From JACPWY01 sp964603655 (GTDB lineage Bacteria > Bdellovibrionota > FAC87 > UBA2466): DNA of 17,653 nt. Every line of letters starts with the position of its first letter. The stretch's first letter is position 1. The stretch spans positions 1 through 17,653 of the forward strand of contig CAZRVZ010000054.1 in NCBI GenBank assembly GCA_964603655.1, written 5' to 3'. Shown piece by piece: positions 7,532 through 15,468 of this stretch. Below the pieces are notes generated by a model. That model was given only the letters and a program-made list of their open reading frames with translations, was not told where the DNA came from and made no database searches. Both the position numbers and the translations under genes were made by a program.

Positions 7532-8669
7532 TCGCGCCACGTTCCCACAGGTTTCGGGCCAGAGTCAAAACGGGGACGGGCGGGCGCCCCAGCACGATTC
7601 TCAAGCTCTCCAGTACTGAAAGATCGCCGCGGTAAAAGGAACGGATGAGGGGCTCGGGCAGCCTATAAAAACGCTGAAGAATCCGGTAACGATCGGTATC
7701 ATCGGTTCCCCAAAATAGGGCGCGATTTAGCAGGCGAAAGTACCGGCCGCGCCTCCAGCAGTCGGTCTGGAGCGCCTGAATGACTGACGGCCATCGCTCC
7801 GGTAACGACTGGGCGATGAGACGATCGACCACCCTTACGGCATCGGGCAGCGAGAAGCCGGTCGTCGGATTAAAAAATCCGCCTGAAAGGCCGATCGTCG
7901 CGACTGAAGTTCGATTCGTCGGAAGGTGAGCGGTAATCGGAATGGGCAGGACTCCATTTTCTTCATGGTCCACCCGACTCACACGCCATCCGTGGTCGTC
8001 ACAGTAAGCCCGGATGCGATCTCGGAGAGCGGCCGAATCAAGCGTCGGACTTTCGCTATAGTAAGTGTCTTCAATCAGAAGGGTCGTTTCATCCCAGGGC
8101 AGCGTGTACACGAATCGATACCCGTCTCTCTGCTCAACGGTAGCGTCCATTAAGATCGGTCGAGTCAATCCGTGAGGTACCTCGAGCGTGACGAACTGTC
8201 CTAGAAATTTCTGATATCCGAGTCGGCCGGGCCAGGCGTAGGTCCCTCGCCCATCCAGCACGCACCCGGCCCGAAGATTTTCACCATTACTGAGGGTAAC
8301 TTGATTCGTTTCCACTTGCGTCGCCTGGGCACCGGTTCGGATGCGATCCGACAAACGCTCGAGAAGCTTTCGGTGGAAATCGATCGAGCGAATGGAGCAG
8401 TAGCCCGACGAAAGTCGCCGCATGTGTTCCGGAAATCGCACCTCATGCTGCGTCCACGCCCTTGATATGAGTGGTGACAACCAGTGACCCGCGTTCAGCC
8501 CGACGTCGCTGGGGTGAAACGACCAGGTGTGATTGCCACCGATTTCAGGCCGCGACTCGATAACCAGAAAATTAACGTCGGGCCGTCGGAAACTGAGCGC
8601 CCATGCGAGGAGTCCCGACGCAAGACCGCCGCCGACCAGGATCACGTCATATTGTCCAGTGGCTCCCAT
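7512..8669 (-). CDS. crtY: Lycopene beta-cyclase (CrtY type)
   Basis: CrtY closes both ends of lycopene to beta-ionone rings, giving beta-carotene, using a bound flavin in its reduced state. The 385 residues carry an N-terminal dinucleotide-binding motif 'VGGGLASG' (12-19) and 'GGNHTWSFH' (44-52), a strong CrtY signature. Further typical blocks are 'LDGRGTY', 'FVYTLPWDETTLLIEDTYYSE', 'NPTTGFSLPDAV' and near the end 'RFYRLPEPLIRSFYRGDLS' and 'GRPPVPVL'. ATG 8669 lies 9 nt after the stop of the TPR gene. The end overlaps crtE. No CrtZ hydroxylase or CrtW ketolase follows, so beta-carotene is the last product that recognised genes here explain. Confidence 0.93.
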   Translation of the reverse strand: MGATGQYDVILVGGGLASGLLAWALSFRRPDVNFLVIESRPEIGGNHTWSFHPSDVGLNAGHWLSPLISRAWTQHEVRFPEHMRRLSSGYCSIRSIDFHRKLLERLSDRIRTGAQATQVETNQVTLSNGENLRAGCVLDGRGTYAWPGRLGYQKFLGQFVTLEVPHGLTRPILMDATVEQRDGYRFVYTLPWDETTLLIEDTYYSESPTLDSAALRDRIRAYCDDHGWRVSRVDHEENGVLPIPITAHLPTNRTSVATIGLSGGFFNPTTGFSLPDAVRVVDRLIAQSLPERWPSVIQALQTDCWRRGRYFRLLNRALFWGTDDTDRYRILQRFYRLPEPLIRSFYRGDLSVLESLRIVLGRPPVPVLTLARNLWERGANDPSRH

Positions 8670-8678
8670 ACCCCGTTT

Positions 8679-9452
8679 TCAGCGCCTCTCCGGTTCGGTT
8701 TTTTCAAGAATAACTTTCGCACGAGCCACCCAGTCGAACCGCTCGAGACTGCTTGGTAACAGTTTCGGATTGGATAAGGTTTTCAGCGCAAAAAGCCGGG
8801 CCTCGGCCTTGTCACCGTCATCGAGCAGAAATTCCGCCCAGTAGACCTGATTGCCGGGGTGCTCGGGCGCGCCGGAAAGGGCGGCCTGAAAATGGGCGCG
8901 AGCTTTTTTCGACGACCCAATGGAGATAAAGGACGGCGCCAGCTGGTACAGCCTTCCCAACGCTCTATCGGCCACGAACCCTTCGTGTTGAGGGGCCAGC
9001 GTTTTTAGCAATAAAAATTTCTCTTCGATGGGCCGAATCAGTCCCAGCGCCCTGAAGGGATTGGCGTGCTGGGCAATCTCGCCTTTCGATGCGCACCAGG
9101 CGAGCAGAGCCGACGGGTTAGTCGGTTCGGTCTCCAAAACCGACTCAGCTAGGGTGACGGCCGTTTCAAAATGAGATTCGGCGACCGCCGCGTCGATCTC
9201 GTACTTACCTAAATAGTAATGCGTATCGGCCGACCTCAATAGTTCGGCCACCGATTTTTTCATGGTCGAAGACAAGGTCGAGAGTCCGCGGGTGATTTCA
9301 CTTTTCAAGGGTCCCAGATCCATCACCCCGATATCAACGAATGTCGGTGGTTGGTCCTCAGCCAAACTTGTCACCGCCAAGCTCATCACGATAAAAACTG
9401 CGCTTGCCAGCGGTATGAAACACAGGCTCCAAAAATTAATATGCCATCGCAT
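8679..9452 (-). CDS. Exported TPR protein, TatT-like
   Basis: This 257-residue protein has one hydrophobic N-terminal segment (9-31) ending 'TSLA-ED', probably a signal peptide. The rest is helical with TPR-like pairs: 'AVAESHFETAVTLAESVLETEP' and later 'IGSSKKARAHFQAALSGAP' followed by 'YWAEFLLDDGDKAEARLF' (about 171-220). The latter resembles the TatT family of periplasmic TPR proteins partnered with TRAP transporters; no TRAP genes are here, so the role is unknown. Start is ATG 9452, overlapping the SCO stop by one base (TGATG); a longer frame up to 9680 would run back through the SCO gene and lacks sense. It bridges the oxidase-assembly genes and the crt genes. A scaffold role is guesswork. 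Confidence 0.8.
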   Translation of the reverse strand: MRWHINFWSLCFIPLASAVFIVMSLAVTSLAEDQPPTFVDIGVMDLGPLKSEITRGLSTLSSTMKKSVAELLRSADTHYYLGKYEIDAAVAESHFETAVTLAESVLETEPTNPSALLAWCASKGEIAQHANPFRALGLIRPIEEKFLLLKTLAPQHEGFVADRALGRLYQLAPSFISIGSSKKARAHFQAALSGAPEHPGNQVYWAEFLLDDGDKAEARLFALKTLSNPKLLPSSLERFDWVARAKVILEKTEPERR

Positions 9453-10063
9453 CAGTGGGCCTGCTTGATGAGACGGCGGGTGTCTTTGAGAAGCTGCTTC
9501 ATCTCGGAGTCTTCGTTCGCGTCGTAAAATCCCCGCACCCGGCCCCAGGGATCCACAAGCGCAAGCTTCGAGCTGTGCATAACGGCTTCCGTTTCCGAAC
9601 TTCCCGGCTCCATGACCATCATAAACCCCTCGCGAACGACACGCTTCAGCGCACCCTTTTCGCCGGTGACGAAAAACCACTTGAGTGGATTGGCCTCAAA
9701 TCGTCGGGCATATTCATCCAACGCGGCTACGGTATCGCGGTCGGGATCGACCGAAAACGAAACGAACCTCACCTCGGTTCGGTGCCGCAGCTCGTGTTGC
9801 AATTTTCGGACGCGCTGGGCGATGATCGGGCACTGTCCACTGCAGCTCGTAAACAGGAAACTTCCAATCCACACCTTTCCGGAAAGGTCGTTCAAAGTGA
9901 GCTGGGCACCGCTGCGCTCATCGAGCCTAAAATCGGGGACCTGCGAAAGCACGGGAAACTGTTTGATTCGAAATTTATCCCAGCTTCCCAAAAGCGCAAT
10001 AGAAACGATGGGCATGAGAAACAGCGAAGTAATCATAATCGGGAACCAGAGCCGCGTTTTCAT
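9452..10063 (-). CDS. SCO1/SenC-family copper chaperone
   Basis: SCO proteins deliver copper to, and keep reduced, the CuA site of cytochrome c oxidase, working on the outer face of the inner membrane. This 203-residue copy has one N-terminal membrane anchor (about 7-27). The thioredoxin-like domain has the copper-binding C74-x3-C78 ('FTSCSGQC') and the distal H163 in 'VMHSSKL', completing the Cys-Cys-His site. 'FSVDPDRDTVAALDEYA' and 'LVDPWGRVRGFYD' are also family blocks. ATG 10063 overlaps the ABC permease stop as ATGA and has GAGGAG upstream. Genes ctaA and ctaB in the same series support an oxidase role, although SCO-like redox sensors and peroxidase-like members exist. Confidence 0.93.
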   Translation of the reverse strand: MKTRLWFPIMITSLFLMPIVSIALLGSWDKFRIKQFPVLSQVPDFRLDERSGAQLTLNDLSGKVWIGSFLFTSCSGQCPIIAQRVRKLQHELRHRTEVRFVSFSVDPDRDTVAALDEYARRFEANPLKWFFVTGEKGALKRVVREGFMMVMEPGSSETEAVMHSSKLALVDPWGRVRGFYDANEDSEMKQLLKDTRRLIKQAH

Positions 10064-10845
10064 CGAGTCACACTCCTCTGCCGAGCCATCATCAGCACGC
10101 TCGACCCCAGAAAAAATAATCCAAAGGCGATTAAAACCAATGCGCAGTGCAACGGACTGACCTCGGAAATTCGACCGGAGATTCGACCGGCGATTCGAAC
10201 GGGGCTGCTCGGATTTATCGAATCCCGAAATAACGTAAGTCCGTAATAGAGGGGGTTAGCCGTCATGAGCCACCGGACGGGGCCGGTTTCGGGGATCGGA
10301 AAGAGCGCTCCCGATACAATCCACAACGGCATCAGAATCAGATTCATCACACCATGAAATCCCTGGATGGAATCCAGTCGCCAGGCAAACGCAAAACCCA
10401 GCGCCGACAAACTCAGGGCGATCAGAAAGAGACTCCCCAACGCCACCACCACTGCCGTTATCGGAGGAACCCCAACGGCGAACCAATAGAACGGGAGCAG
10501 CAGCGCCCCCTGAATGAGTCCCAATAATGCCCCCCCCAAAATTTTTCCCAGCGCGATCGAGGGCCTGCCCGCCGGGGACACTAGTACGCCCTGGAGAAAA
10601 CCGTCGTGCCTATCCTCTATCAAACTCATATTCGAAAAGATCGAAGTGAACAGAACCACCAGTAACAATGAACCTGGAAAGAAATACGCAAGATACCCAT
10701 GACCCTTTTGCTGAAAACTGTCGCCGAAACCAAAACCCAGAATTACCCAAAAAAGTAACGGAAGTCCAAAGACCCCAATGATGCGGCTCGGCTGACGATA
10801 AAAACGCTTAATCTCGCGCTCGAGAAGGGAAAAGAAGGCACTCAC
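10060..10845 (-). CDS. ABC-2 type transporter permease
   Basis: This 261-residue permease has about six helices and the ABC-2 pattern: a cytoplasmic start 'LEREIKRFYRQPSRIIG', then 'FFPGSLLLVVLFTSIFSNMSLIEDRHDGFLQGVLVSP' and 'NPLYYGLTLFRD' before the last helix. Its ATPase partner is very likely the gene at 13666-14595; together they resemble DrrAB/NatAB-like exporters found beside cox assembly genes, but the substrate is unknown. Start is GTG 10845 with AGGAG about 6 nt upstream. The stop overlaps SCO as ATGA. Just before the last helix, three 12-nt tandem repeats encode a repeated R-I-S/A-G sequence. The gene is cut off from its ATPase by a + strand gene, so it must be read through antisense sequence or have its own promoter in 10846-11223; I see none with good spacing. 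Confidence 0.9.
   Translation of the reverse strand: MSAFFSLLEREIKRFYRQPSRIIGVFGLPLLFWVILGFGFGDSFQQKGHGYLAYFFPGSLLLVVLFTSIFSNMSLIEDRHDGFLQGVLVSPAGRPSIALGKILGGALLGLIQGALLLPFYWFAVGVPPITAVVVALGSLFLIALSLSALGFAFAWRLDSIQGFHGVMNLILMPLWIVSGALFPIPETGPVRWLMTANPLYYGLTLFRDSINPSSPVRIAGRISGRISEVSPLHCALVLIAFGLFFLGSSVLMMARQRSVTR
10166..10201 (-). repeat. Three 12-nt tandem repeats inside the ABC permease gene
   Basis: Three imperfect copies, units 10166-10177, 10178-10189 and 10190-10201, share the core GATTCGACCG on the + strand. They encode about four residues each (Arg-Ile-Ser/Ala-Gly) in the loop before the last helix. In-frame length means copy-number changes would not disrupt the gene. Confidence 0.85.
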
Positions 10846-11223
10846 TCTAGACTCCTGGCAAAGATCATGGGGACAGTTAGATCTGGTTCGTATTGATCTC
10901 GCTTTCCCCGCTTTTAATAGAGAGTCGATGAAATGGCCAGTTTATTGACAGTTAACCCCTTGTGATAATCCAACAAGCCACTAGGTACTTGGAGTTGTAA
11001 CACATTCCCAAAACGTGAAAATTCTGTCGTGGTTTTTGACACCGATAATTCTATACACACCCAGAATAGCCCGCGTAACGCGTTGAGAAAACGATTGTTT
11101 TGTAGCATTGCGAATGATTGTGCTTTTCGACTACGAGTTAGACGATCGTAAATGTTCAATCTTTTCAAGCCTAGCCGTTTGGCATCCCTATTGCTTTAGT
11201 TCTTCCCAACAGGAGACATTCAA
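10846..11223. other. 378-nt intergenic region between divergent permease and astacin genes
   Basis: It must hold the promoter of the + strand astacin gene and any separate promoter for the minus-strand permease. I see the AGGAGA ribosome site at 11211-11216, 7 nt before the astacin ATG, and the permease site AGGAG near 10851-10855. TTGACA occurs at 10945-10950 and 11036-11041 on the + strand, but the possible -10 boxes (GATAAT at 10964, TATACA at 11052) are only 10-13 nt away, too close for normal sigma70. The region is AT-richer than its surroundings. A minus-strand 84-codon frame (10914-11168) looks like chance. Confidence 0.45.
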
Positions 11224-13587
11224 ATGGGTTACCTTTTAGCCGTTTCGCTCACCGTTATTTTGAGCTTTTCAGGTTGTAACAAAACCGCCGGAGTAGGCTC
11301 GTCGCTCCCGGACAACTGCGCGATGATGGCCGACACCGAATCTCCGTCAAAAAAGGTTTGTTTCGTTAATATAGACGGTCGAGCCATCATTGAGGGTGAC
11401 ATTGATATTGGAAGTGTCGAAGAGCTCAAGAACCCGAAGGCTAAATCAAACGATCGAACAGCACTTGCAGCTAGAAAGGGACTCCGGTTTCGATGGCCCG
11501 GAGCAATCGTACCCTATGTTATCGATTCTACCGCTGCGCCCTATCGGGGTGATATCAATGGAGCCATTGCTCATTACCACGAGAAAACCGGGATTCGTTT
11601 TCAAGTGCGTGGCAGCGAAACCGACTTCGTGACTTTCAGAGGTGTTACCGGGAACTCTTCGTGTGCCAACTCATTGGTGGGGCGTGTCGGCAACAACCAG
11701 GCGGTAAATATTTTTGGTGTTATCAACGACCCCGAAAGTTGCCCAAATAAGGTTGGTAGCATCGTTCATGAACTAGGCCATGCAGTCGGCCTATTCCATG
11801 AGCATCAACGCCGTGACAGAAATCAGCTGATCAAAATCCACCCGTTGATTCTTTCTGGAAAGCAGGGTCCGAGCCTCCAATTTAATTACCAACAGCAACT
11901 GTATTTTGGAGAGGACATCAACGGCCACGACCTCGGGTCGATTATGCATTACAGTCCTTTGCAGGGGGACTTTTATGATGCAAACAACGTTAGGCATCTG
12001 GCATTTATTAAGGTGGGAACAGAGTCTCTCACTTATGCTCAACAGTCCGCTGCGCTTAGCGGAGTCGGGCAAAGGTTATCACTGAGTCAAGGAGATATCG
12101 ATGGGCTTGCTTACCTTTATTCAAATAGTTATATCGAGCAGCCCGAAATAGGTGTAACGGAGAGCGCTCCGGTCCCAACCTCAATCAGTTTTCTACTCGC
12201 TGACCATAGCAGCAACGAAGACGGGTTCATTGTCGAAAAGAGGGTATCCGATTTTTACACGGGAGTTCGTTACGTTGAGTTCGCCCGTTTGCCAGCAATA
12301 ACCAGCTCAAATATTGAGAATGAGTTCAGCGCCCCGATTTTGCAAACTGTAGGCAACCTACCGCGCGGGACAAGCTACGACATCCGAGTTCGAGCATTTT
12401 CTAATTCGGGAAGAGTGTCCTCGCCCAGCACCGTGATTACCGTCCGCACATTGGCAGCCCCACCGGCGGCCCCTTCCAATCTGGCCGGGAGTGCTGTTAG
12501 CGGTGCCCTCGTGCCCACCGTCAGGCTTTCGTGGTCAATTCCCTCTGGACCTGTCTCCGGGTATAAAATCAGCAAGTCATTAAACCTTACTGGCCCGTGG
12601 GACACCGAGGTCTCCGCGTCAGTCTCGCTATTTAACTATTCCCTAGGACTTAGCTCTGACACGCAATATTACTTCCGTATTCGAGCATTCAATGAAGGAG
12701 GCGATTCAGACTATTCAATTCCAGCGAATGTCCGGACTCTTCCCATCCCTCCGTTGGCGCCAACTGCTTTCGCCGCCGCTGCGACCGGATCCGATGTCAA
12801 TCTGAGTTGGATTGATTACAGCAATAATGAAACCGGGTTTAAGATCGAGCGCGCTCTGGCTGCCGCTGGCCCTTGGACTGCATTTCCAAGCCTGGTCGGC
12901 GCAAACACCATTTCCGCTAACGATTTGGCATTAGCTCAAAATACGAAATTCTTTTATCGTATTTCGGCCGTTAATGCGGCGGGTGCCTCCGCGTTTGTTT
13001 CCACCAGTGTGACGACAGGTTATGCGTTACCAATGTCACCAACCGGTGTCGCTGTCTCGGTTGCGACCAGAACATCGGTAAAGGTAACCTGGGTTGAAAA
13101 CAGCGCGTTGAAAACCGGATTCATGATTGAGAAGGCCATGGCCGCGGCGGGTCCCTGGGCTGCAGAGACTCCAAATTCTGGCGCGACACTTCGCTCCAAG
13201 ACGGTATCAGGATTGGTGACCACGACGAAGTATTTCTTCCGGGTTACCACATTAAACGGCACCAACAGATCGGCCCCATCAGCCGTTGTATCCATTACAA
13301 CGGGTGTACCGATTGCGCCCACATCCGTTACGGCAATTGCGACCTCACCAACCGCGGTCAATCTCGCCTGGATGGACACTAATGATAATGAAACCGCCGT
13401 GGACATTTACATGAAAAAAGGAGCAAGCGGAACGTATGCCAAACTCACTCCCTCTCCGGCCGTTGGAGTATTTGCCTATGCAAAGACCGGCCTGCTCGCC
13501 AATACTAAGTACTTCTTCAAGGTTCGCGCCACGAATCTCGCCGGGTATTCGGAGTCTACCGCGGTTTCAGTCACCACACCCATGTAA
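11224..13587 (+). CDS. Astacin-like zinc metalloprotease lipoprotein with five fibronectin type III domains
   Basis: This 787-residue protein begins with a lipoprotein-type signal (residues 1-17, 'LSFSG-C18'). The protease domain (about 90-300) has the astacin zinc motif HELGHAVGLFHEHQR (H182, E183, H186, H192, R196) and a Met-turn 'SIMHYSP' with M241 and Y243. Five fibronectin type III domains follow, starting near 313, 413, 507, 602 and 695; several share 'NETGF-IE' and domains 3 and 4 share 'AAAGPW', suggesting duplication. ATG 11224 has AGGAGA 7 nt upstream. It probably cleaves proteins at the cell surface or after release; substrate unknown. It is the only + strand gene within a long minus-strand series and sits between an ABC ATPase and its permease, so it was probably inserted there. 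Confidence 0.9.
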   Translation: MGYLLAVSLTVILSFSGCNKTAGVGSSLPDNCAMMADTESPSKKVCFVNIDGRAIIEGDIDIGSVEELKNPKAKSNDRTALAARKGLRFRWPGAIVPYVIDSTAAPYRGDINGAIAHYHEKTGIRFQVRGSETDFVTFRGVTGNSSCANSLVGRVGNNQAVNIFGVINDPESCPNKVGSIVHELGHAVGLFHEHQRRDRNQLIKIHPLILSGKQGPSLQFNYQQQLYFGEDINGHDLGSIMHYSPLQGDFYDANNVRHLAFIKVGTESLTYAQQSAALSGVGQRLSLSQGDIDGLAYLYSNSYIEQPEIGVTESAPVPTSISFLLADHSSNEDGFIVEKRVSDFYTGVRYVEFARLPAITSSNIENEFSAPILQTVGNLPRGTSYDIRVRAFSNSGRVSSPSTVITVRTLAAPPAAPSNLAGSAVSGALVPTVRLSWSIPSGPVSGYKISKSLNLTGPWDTEVSASVSLFNYSLGLSSDTQYYFRIRAFNEGGDSDYSIPANVRTLPIPPLAPTAFAAAATGSDVNLSWIDYSNNETGFKIERALAAAGPWTAFPSLVGANTISANDLALAQNTKFFYRISAVNAAGASAFVSTSVTTGYALPMSPTGVAVSVATRTSVKVTWVENSALKTGFMIEKAMAAAGPWAAETPNSGATLRSKTVSGLVTTTKYFFRVTTLNGTNRSAPSAVVSITTGVPIAPTSVTAIATSPTAVNLAWMDTNDNETAVDIYMKKGASGTYAKLTPSPAVGVFAYAKTGLLANTKYFFKVRATNLAGYSESTAVSVTTPM

Positions 13588-13601
13588 GCACTGATGATCC
13601 T

Positions 13602-13633
13602 GGTAAAAACGATACCCGATTAACGATTTTACC
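13602..13633. terminator. Possible hairpin terminator after the astacin gene
   Basis: GGTAAAAACG (13602-13611) can pair with CGATTTTACC (13624-13633) with one mismatch and a 12-nt loop, 15 nt after the astacin stop. It also lies just downstream of the convergent ABC ATPase stop at 13666, so it could serve both strands. The A and T runs lie in the stem and no clear U-tract follows, so strength is doubtful. Confidence 0.35.
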
Positions 13634-13665
13634 ATAATCCCGAAACGCTCAGGTGAAGCGTACGA

Positions 13666-14595
13666 TTAACGAGGACAGTCCTCTATCGATTGAGAGATAA
13701 CTTCACCCGTTTTAACGTGAAAGACATCCTCGAGCTCCGGTTGGCCGATGGTGATCTTGGATGCGAGCCCCGACAGAGCGCCGTAAATTTCGGGTAAGCG
13801 GCGGGTTTCGCTCTGCACATCGGCATAGACCCTGCCTTTCGCCACCAGTGGATTTAACCCGAACGATGCCCGCAGCACCGTTGCTACACGTTCGCCATCC
13901 GCGGTCTGGGCACAGAGCAGGTCACGACCGAGCTCGGCCATCAGGCCGTTGGGATCACCTTCGGCCACGACCCTTCCACGGTTTAGTATGAGCACACAAT
14001 CAGCCCCGCTTACCTCATCAAAAAGATGGGTGGAATAGACGACGGTAAGTTGTCGACGCAGGCGCAGCTCATCGAGCAGTTGCCAAAATTCCCTTCGGGC
14101 AATGGGGTCAAGTCCTGTCGTGGGCTCGTCGAGGAGCAGTATTTCCGGACGGGTGATGAGCACCTTTGCCAGTTCCAAACGACGACGCGTTCCCCCCGAA
14201 AGTTGTGTGACCTTTTTGTGCCGCGTTTCTGCCAAACCAAGCTCGTCCAGAAGCTGGCCGGCGCGAGCGCGAATCTCGGTCACGGGGATCGAGTACAGCC
14301 GGGCATGGTGGGTGAGGTTTTCGAGTCCGGTCAGCTGATTATCGAGCGCCGGCGACTGGAACACCACGCCCAACCGAGCGCGCACACTGGGCGAGGCCGG
14401 ATTCGAATCAAAGAGGCGCACAGCACCCGATTGTGGCGGCACCAAGGTTGAGAGCACGTTGAAAAGCGTGCTTTTGCCGCTCCCGTTGGGGCCCAAAATG
14501 CCAAATCGAGTTCCAGCGCGAACTGAAAAAGAGACTGAATCAAGCGCAACGGTCTTGTCGAACCTGTGTGAAAGCTGTGAAACTTCTATAATCAT
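13666..14595 (-). CDS. ABC transporter ATP-binding protein (DrrA/NatA-like)
   Basis: This 309-residue protein is the nucleotide-binding subunit of an ABC-2 type transporter. Walker A is 'GPNGSGKST' (35-43), the signature is 'LSGGTRRRLELAK' (from 132), and Walker B ends at D156-E157 in 'LLLDEPTTGLDP'. About 90 residues follow the core domain, ending 'PELEDVFHVKTGEV', which is typical of DrrA-like ATPases. ATG 14595 is 3 nt from the ctaB stop, so it belongs to the cta series. Its permease is most likely the gene at 10060-10845, now separated by the opposite-strand astacin gene. Such pairs sit beside cox assembly genes in several proteobacteria; the transported substance is not known. Confidence 0.93.
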   Translation of the reverse strand: MIIEVSQLSHRFDKTVALDSVSFSVRAGTRFGILGPNGSGKSTLFNVLSTLVPPQSGAVRLFDSNPASPSVRARLGVVFQSPALDNQLTGLENLTHHARLYSIPVTEIRARAGQLLDELGLAETRHKKVTQLSGGTRRRLELAKVLITRPEILLLDEPTTGLDPIARREFWQLLDELRLRRQLTVVYSTHLFDEVSGADCVLILNRGRVVAEGDPNGLMAELGRDLLCAQTADGERVATVLRASFGLNPLVAKGRVYADVQSETRRLPEIYGALSGLASKITIGQPELEDVFHVKTGEVISQSIEDCPR

Positions 14596-14598
14596 CGC

Positions 14599-15468
14599 CT
14601 ACTTCAAAGTATCAAGAACCATGAGAGCCGCCCAAACCGGAAGGTAGATTATGGAAACGTAAAAAACCCCGCGCGCGGTTTTCATGGAACGGTAATGCGC
14701 GAGCGCAATTCCCGATACGAGAAATACGCCACTCGCGGCCAGCATGCCCATGAGGTAGGTGCGCCCTGTTAGGCCCCAAACGGTTGGTAGGCAAGCGACC
14801 AGGGTGAGCATTACTAAATAAAGAATTACGTGCCTGCCCGTCGATAGACCGCCGGGGTCAACCACCGGAAGCACGGGCAACCCGGCCCTAGAATAGTCCG
14901 CCTGATACAGCCATGCGATCGCCAGAAAATGAGGTATCTGCCACAGAAAGAGAATCAGAAATAACAGAAGCCCCTCCCAATGGAGCATGCCGTTCGAAGC
15001 GGTCCAGCCCATCAGTGGCGGCAACGCCCCGGGAATCGCTCCAATGAGCGTCGAATTCGGGGAGAGTCGTTTCGATGGTGTGTAGATCCCAAGATAAAAA
15101 AGAAGGGTCGTCCCACCGAGCACTGCCGTTACCGGGTTTACGAAGACCAGCAGGATAAATTCCCCGAGAAGACCGGTGGCAAACCCAAACTTCAATACAT
15201 ACTGTGGGCGCATGCGCTCAGCCGGCAGCGGCCGATTCAGGGTTCTCCACATTTTTCCATCGACATCGATTTCAAGATACTGATTGAGCACTCCGGAAGA
15301 GATCCCGACTAGCGCGATTCCCAGCAGACTGATCAAATAATGTCCGACATTAAAGTCGCCGGATCGCCCGCCCAGCCAGTAGCCCAGCGTCGCCATCAGC
15401 AGAGCCAGAACGCAGATTCGAATTTTGGCCAACTCGAGATGGTCCGAAAGTATTTGTTTCCATTGCAT
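14599..15468 (-). CDS. ctaB: Protohaem IX farnesyltransferase (haem O synthase)
   Basis: CtaB is a UbiA-family membrane prenyltransferase that adds a farnesyl group from farnesyl diphosphate to haem B, giving haem O. The 289-residue protein begins 'MQWKQILSDHLELAKIR', the usual start. The polyprenyl-diphosphate binding motif is 'N62-QYLEI-D68-V-D70-GKMWRTLNRPLP', typical of CtaB. Further family blocks include 'YLGIYTPSKRLSPNSTLIGAIPGALPPLMGW' split over two helices and 'DYSRAGLPVLPVVD'. About eight helices. ATG 15468 overlaps the ctaA stop (TGATG); the longer frame to 15540 is overlap with ctaA. The farnesyl diphosphate it uses is also the substrate for CrtE downstream. Confidence 0.95.
   Translation of the reverse strand: MQWKQILSDHLELAKIRICVLALLMATLGYWLGGRSGDFNVGHYLISLLGIALVGISSGVLNQYLEIDVDGKMWRTLNRPLPAERMRPQYVLKFGFATGLLGEFILLVFVNPVTAVLGGTTLLFYLGIYTPSKRLSPNSTLIGAIPGALPPLMGWTASNGMLHWEGLLLFLILFLWQIPHFLAIAWLYQADYSRAGLPVLPVVDPGGLSTGRHVILYLVMLTLVACLPTVWGLTGRTYLMGMLAASGVFLVSGIALAHYRSMKTARGVFYVSIIYLPVWAALMVLDTLK

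Noticed and set aside
9455..10246. Long + strand frame of 263 codons
   Set aside because: It is antisense to the SCO and permease genes, which carry clear family motifs; no ribosome site or recognisable protein.
10945..10969. TTGACA followed by GATAAT as a promoter for the astacin gene
   Set aside because: The spacer is only 13 nt, too short for a normal sigma70 promoter, and it lies over 250 nt upstream.
10914..11168. 84-codon minus-strand frame upstream of the astacin gene
   Set aside because: No ribosome site, no recognisable motif, composition like intergenic DNA, and it lies where promoters for two divergent genes are expected.
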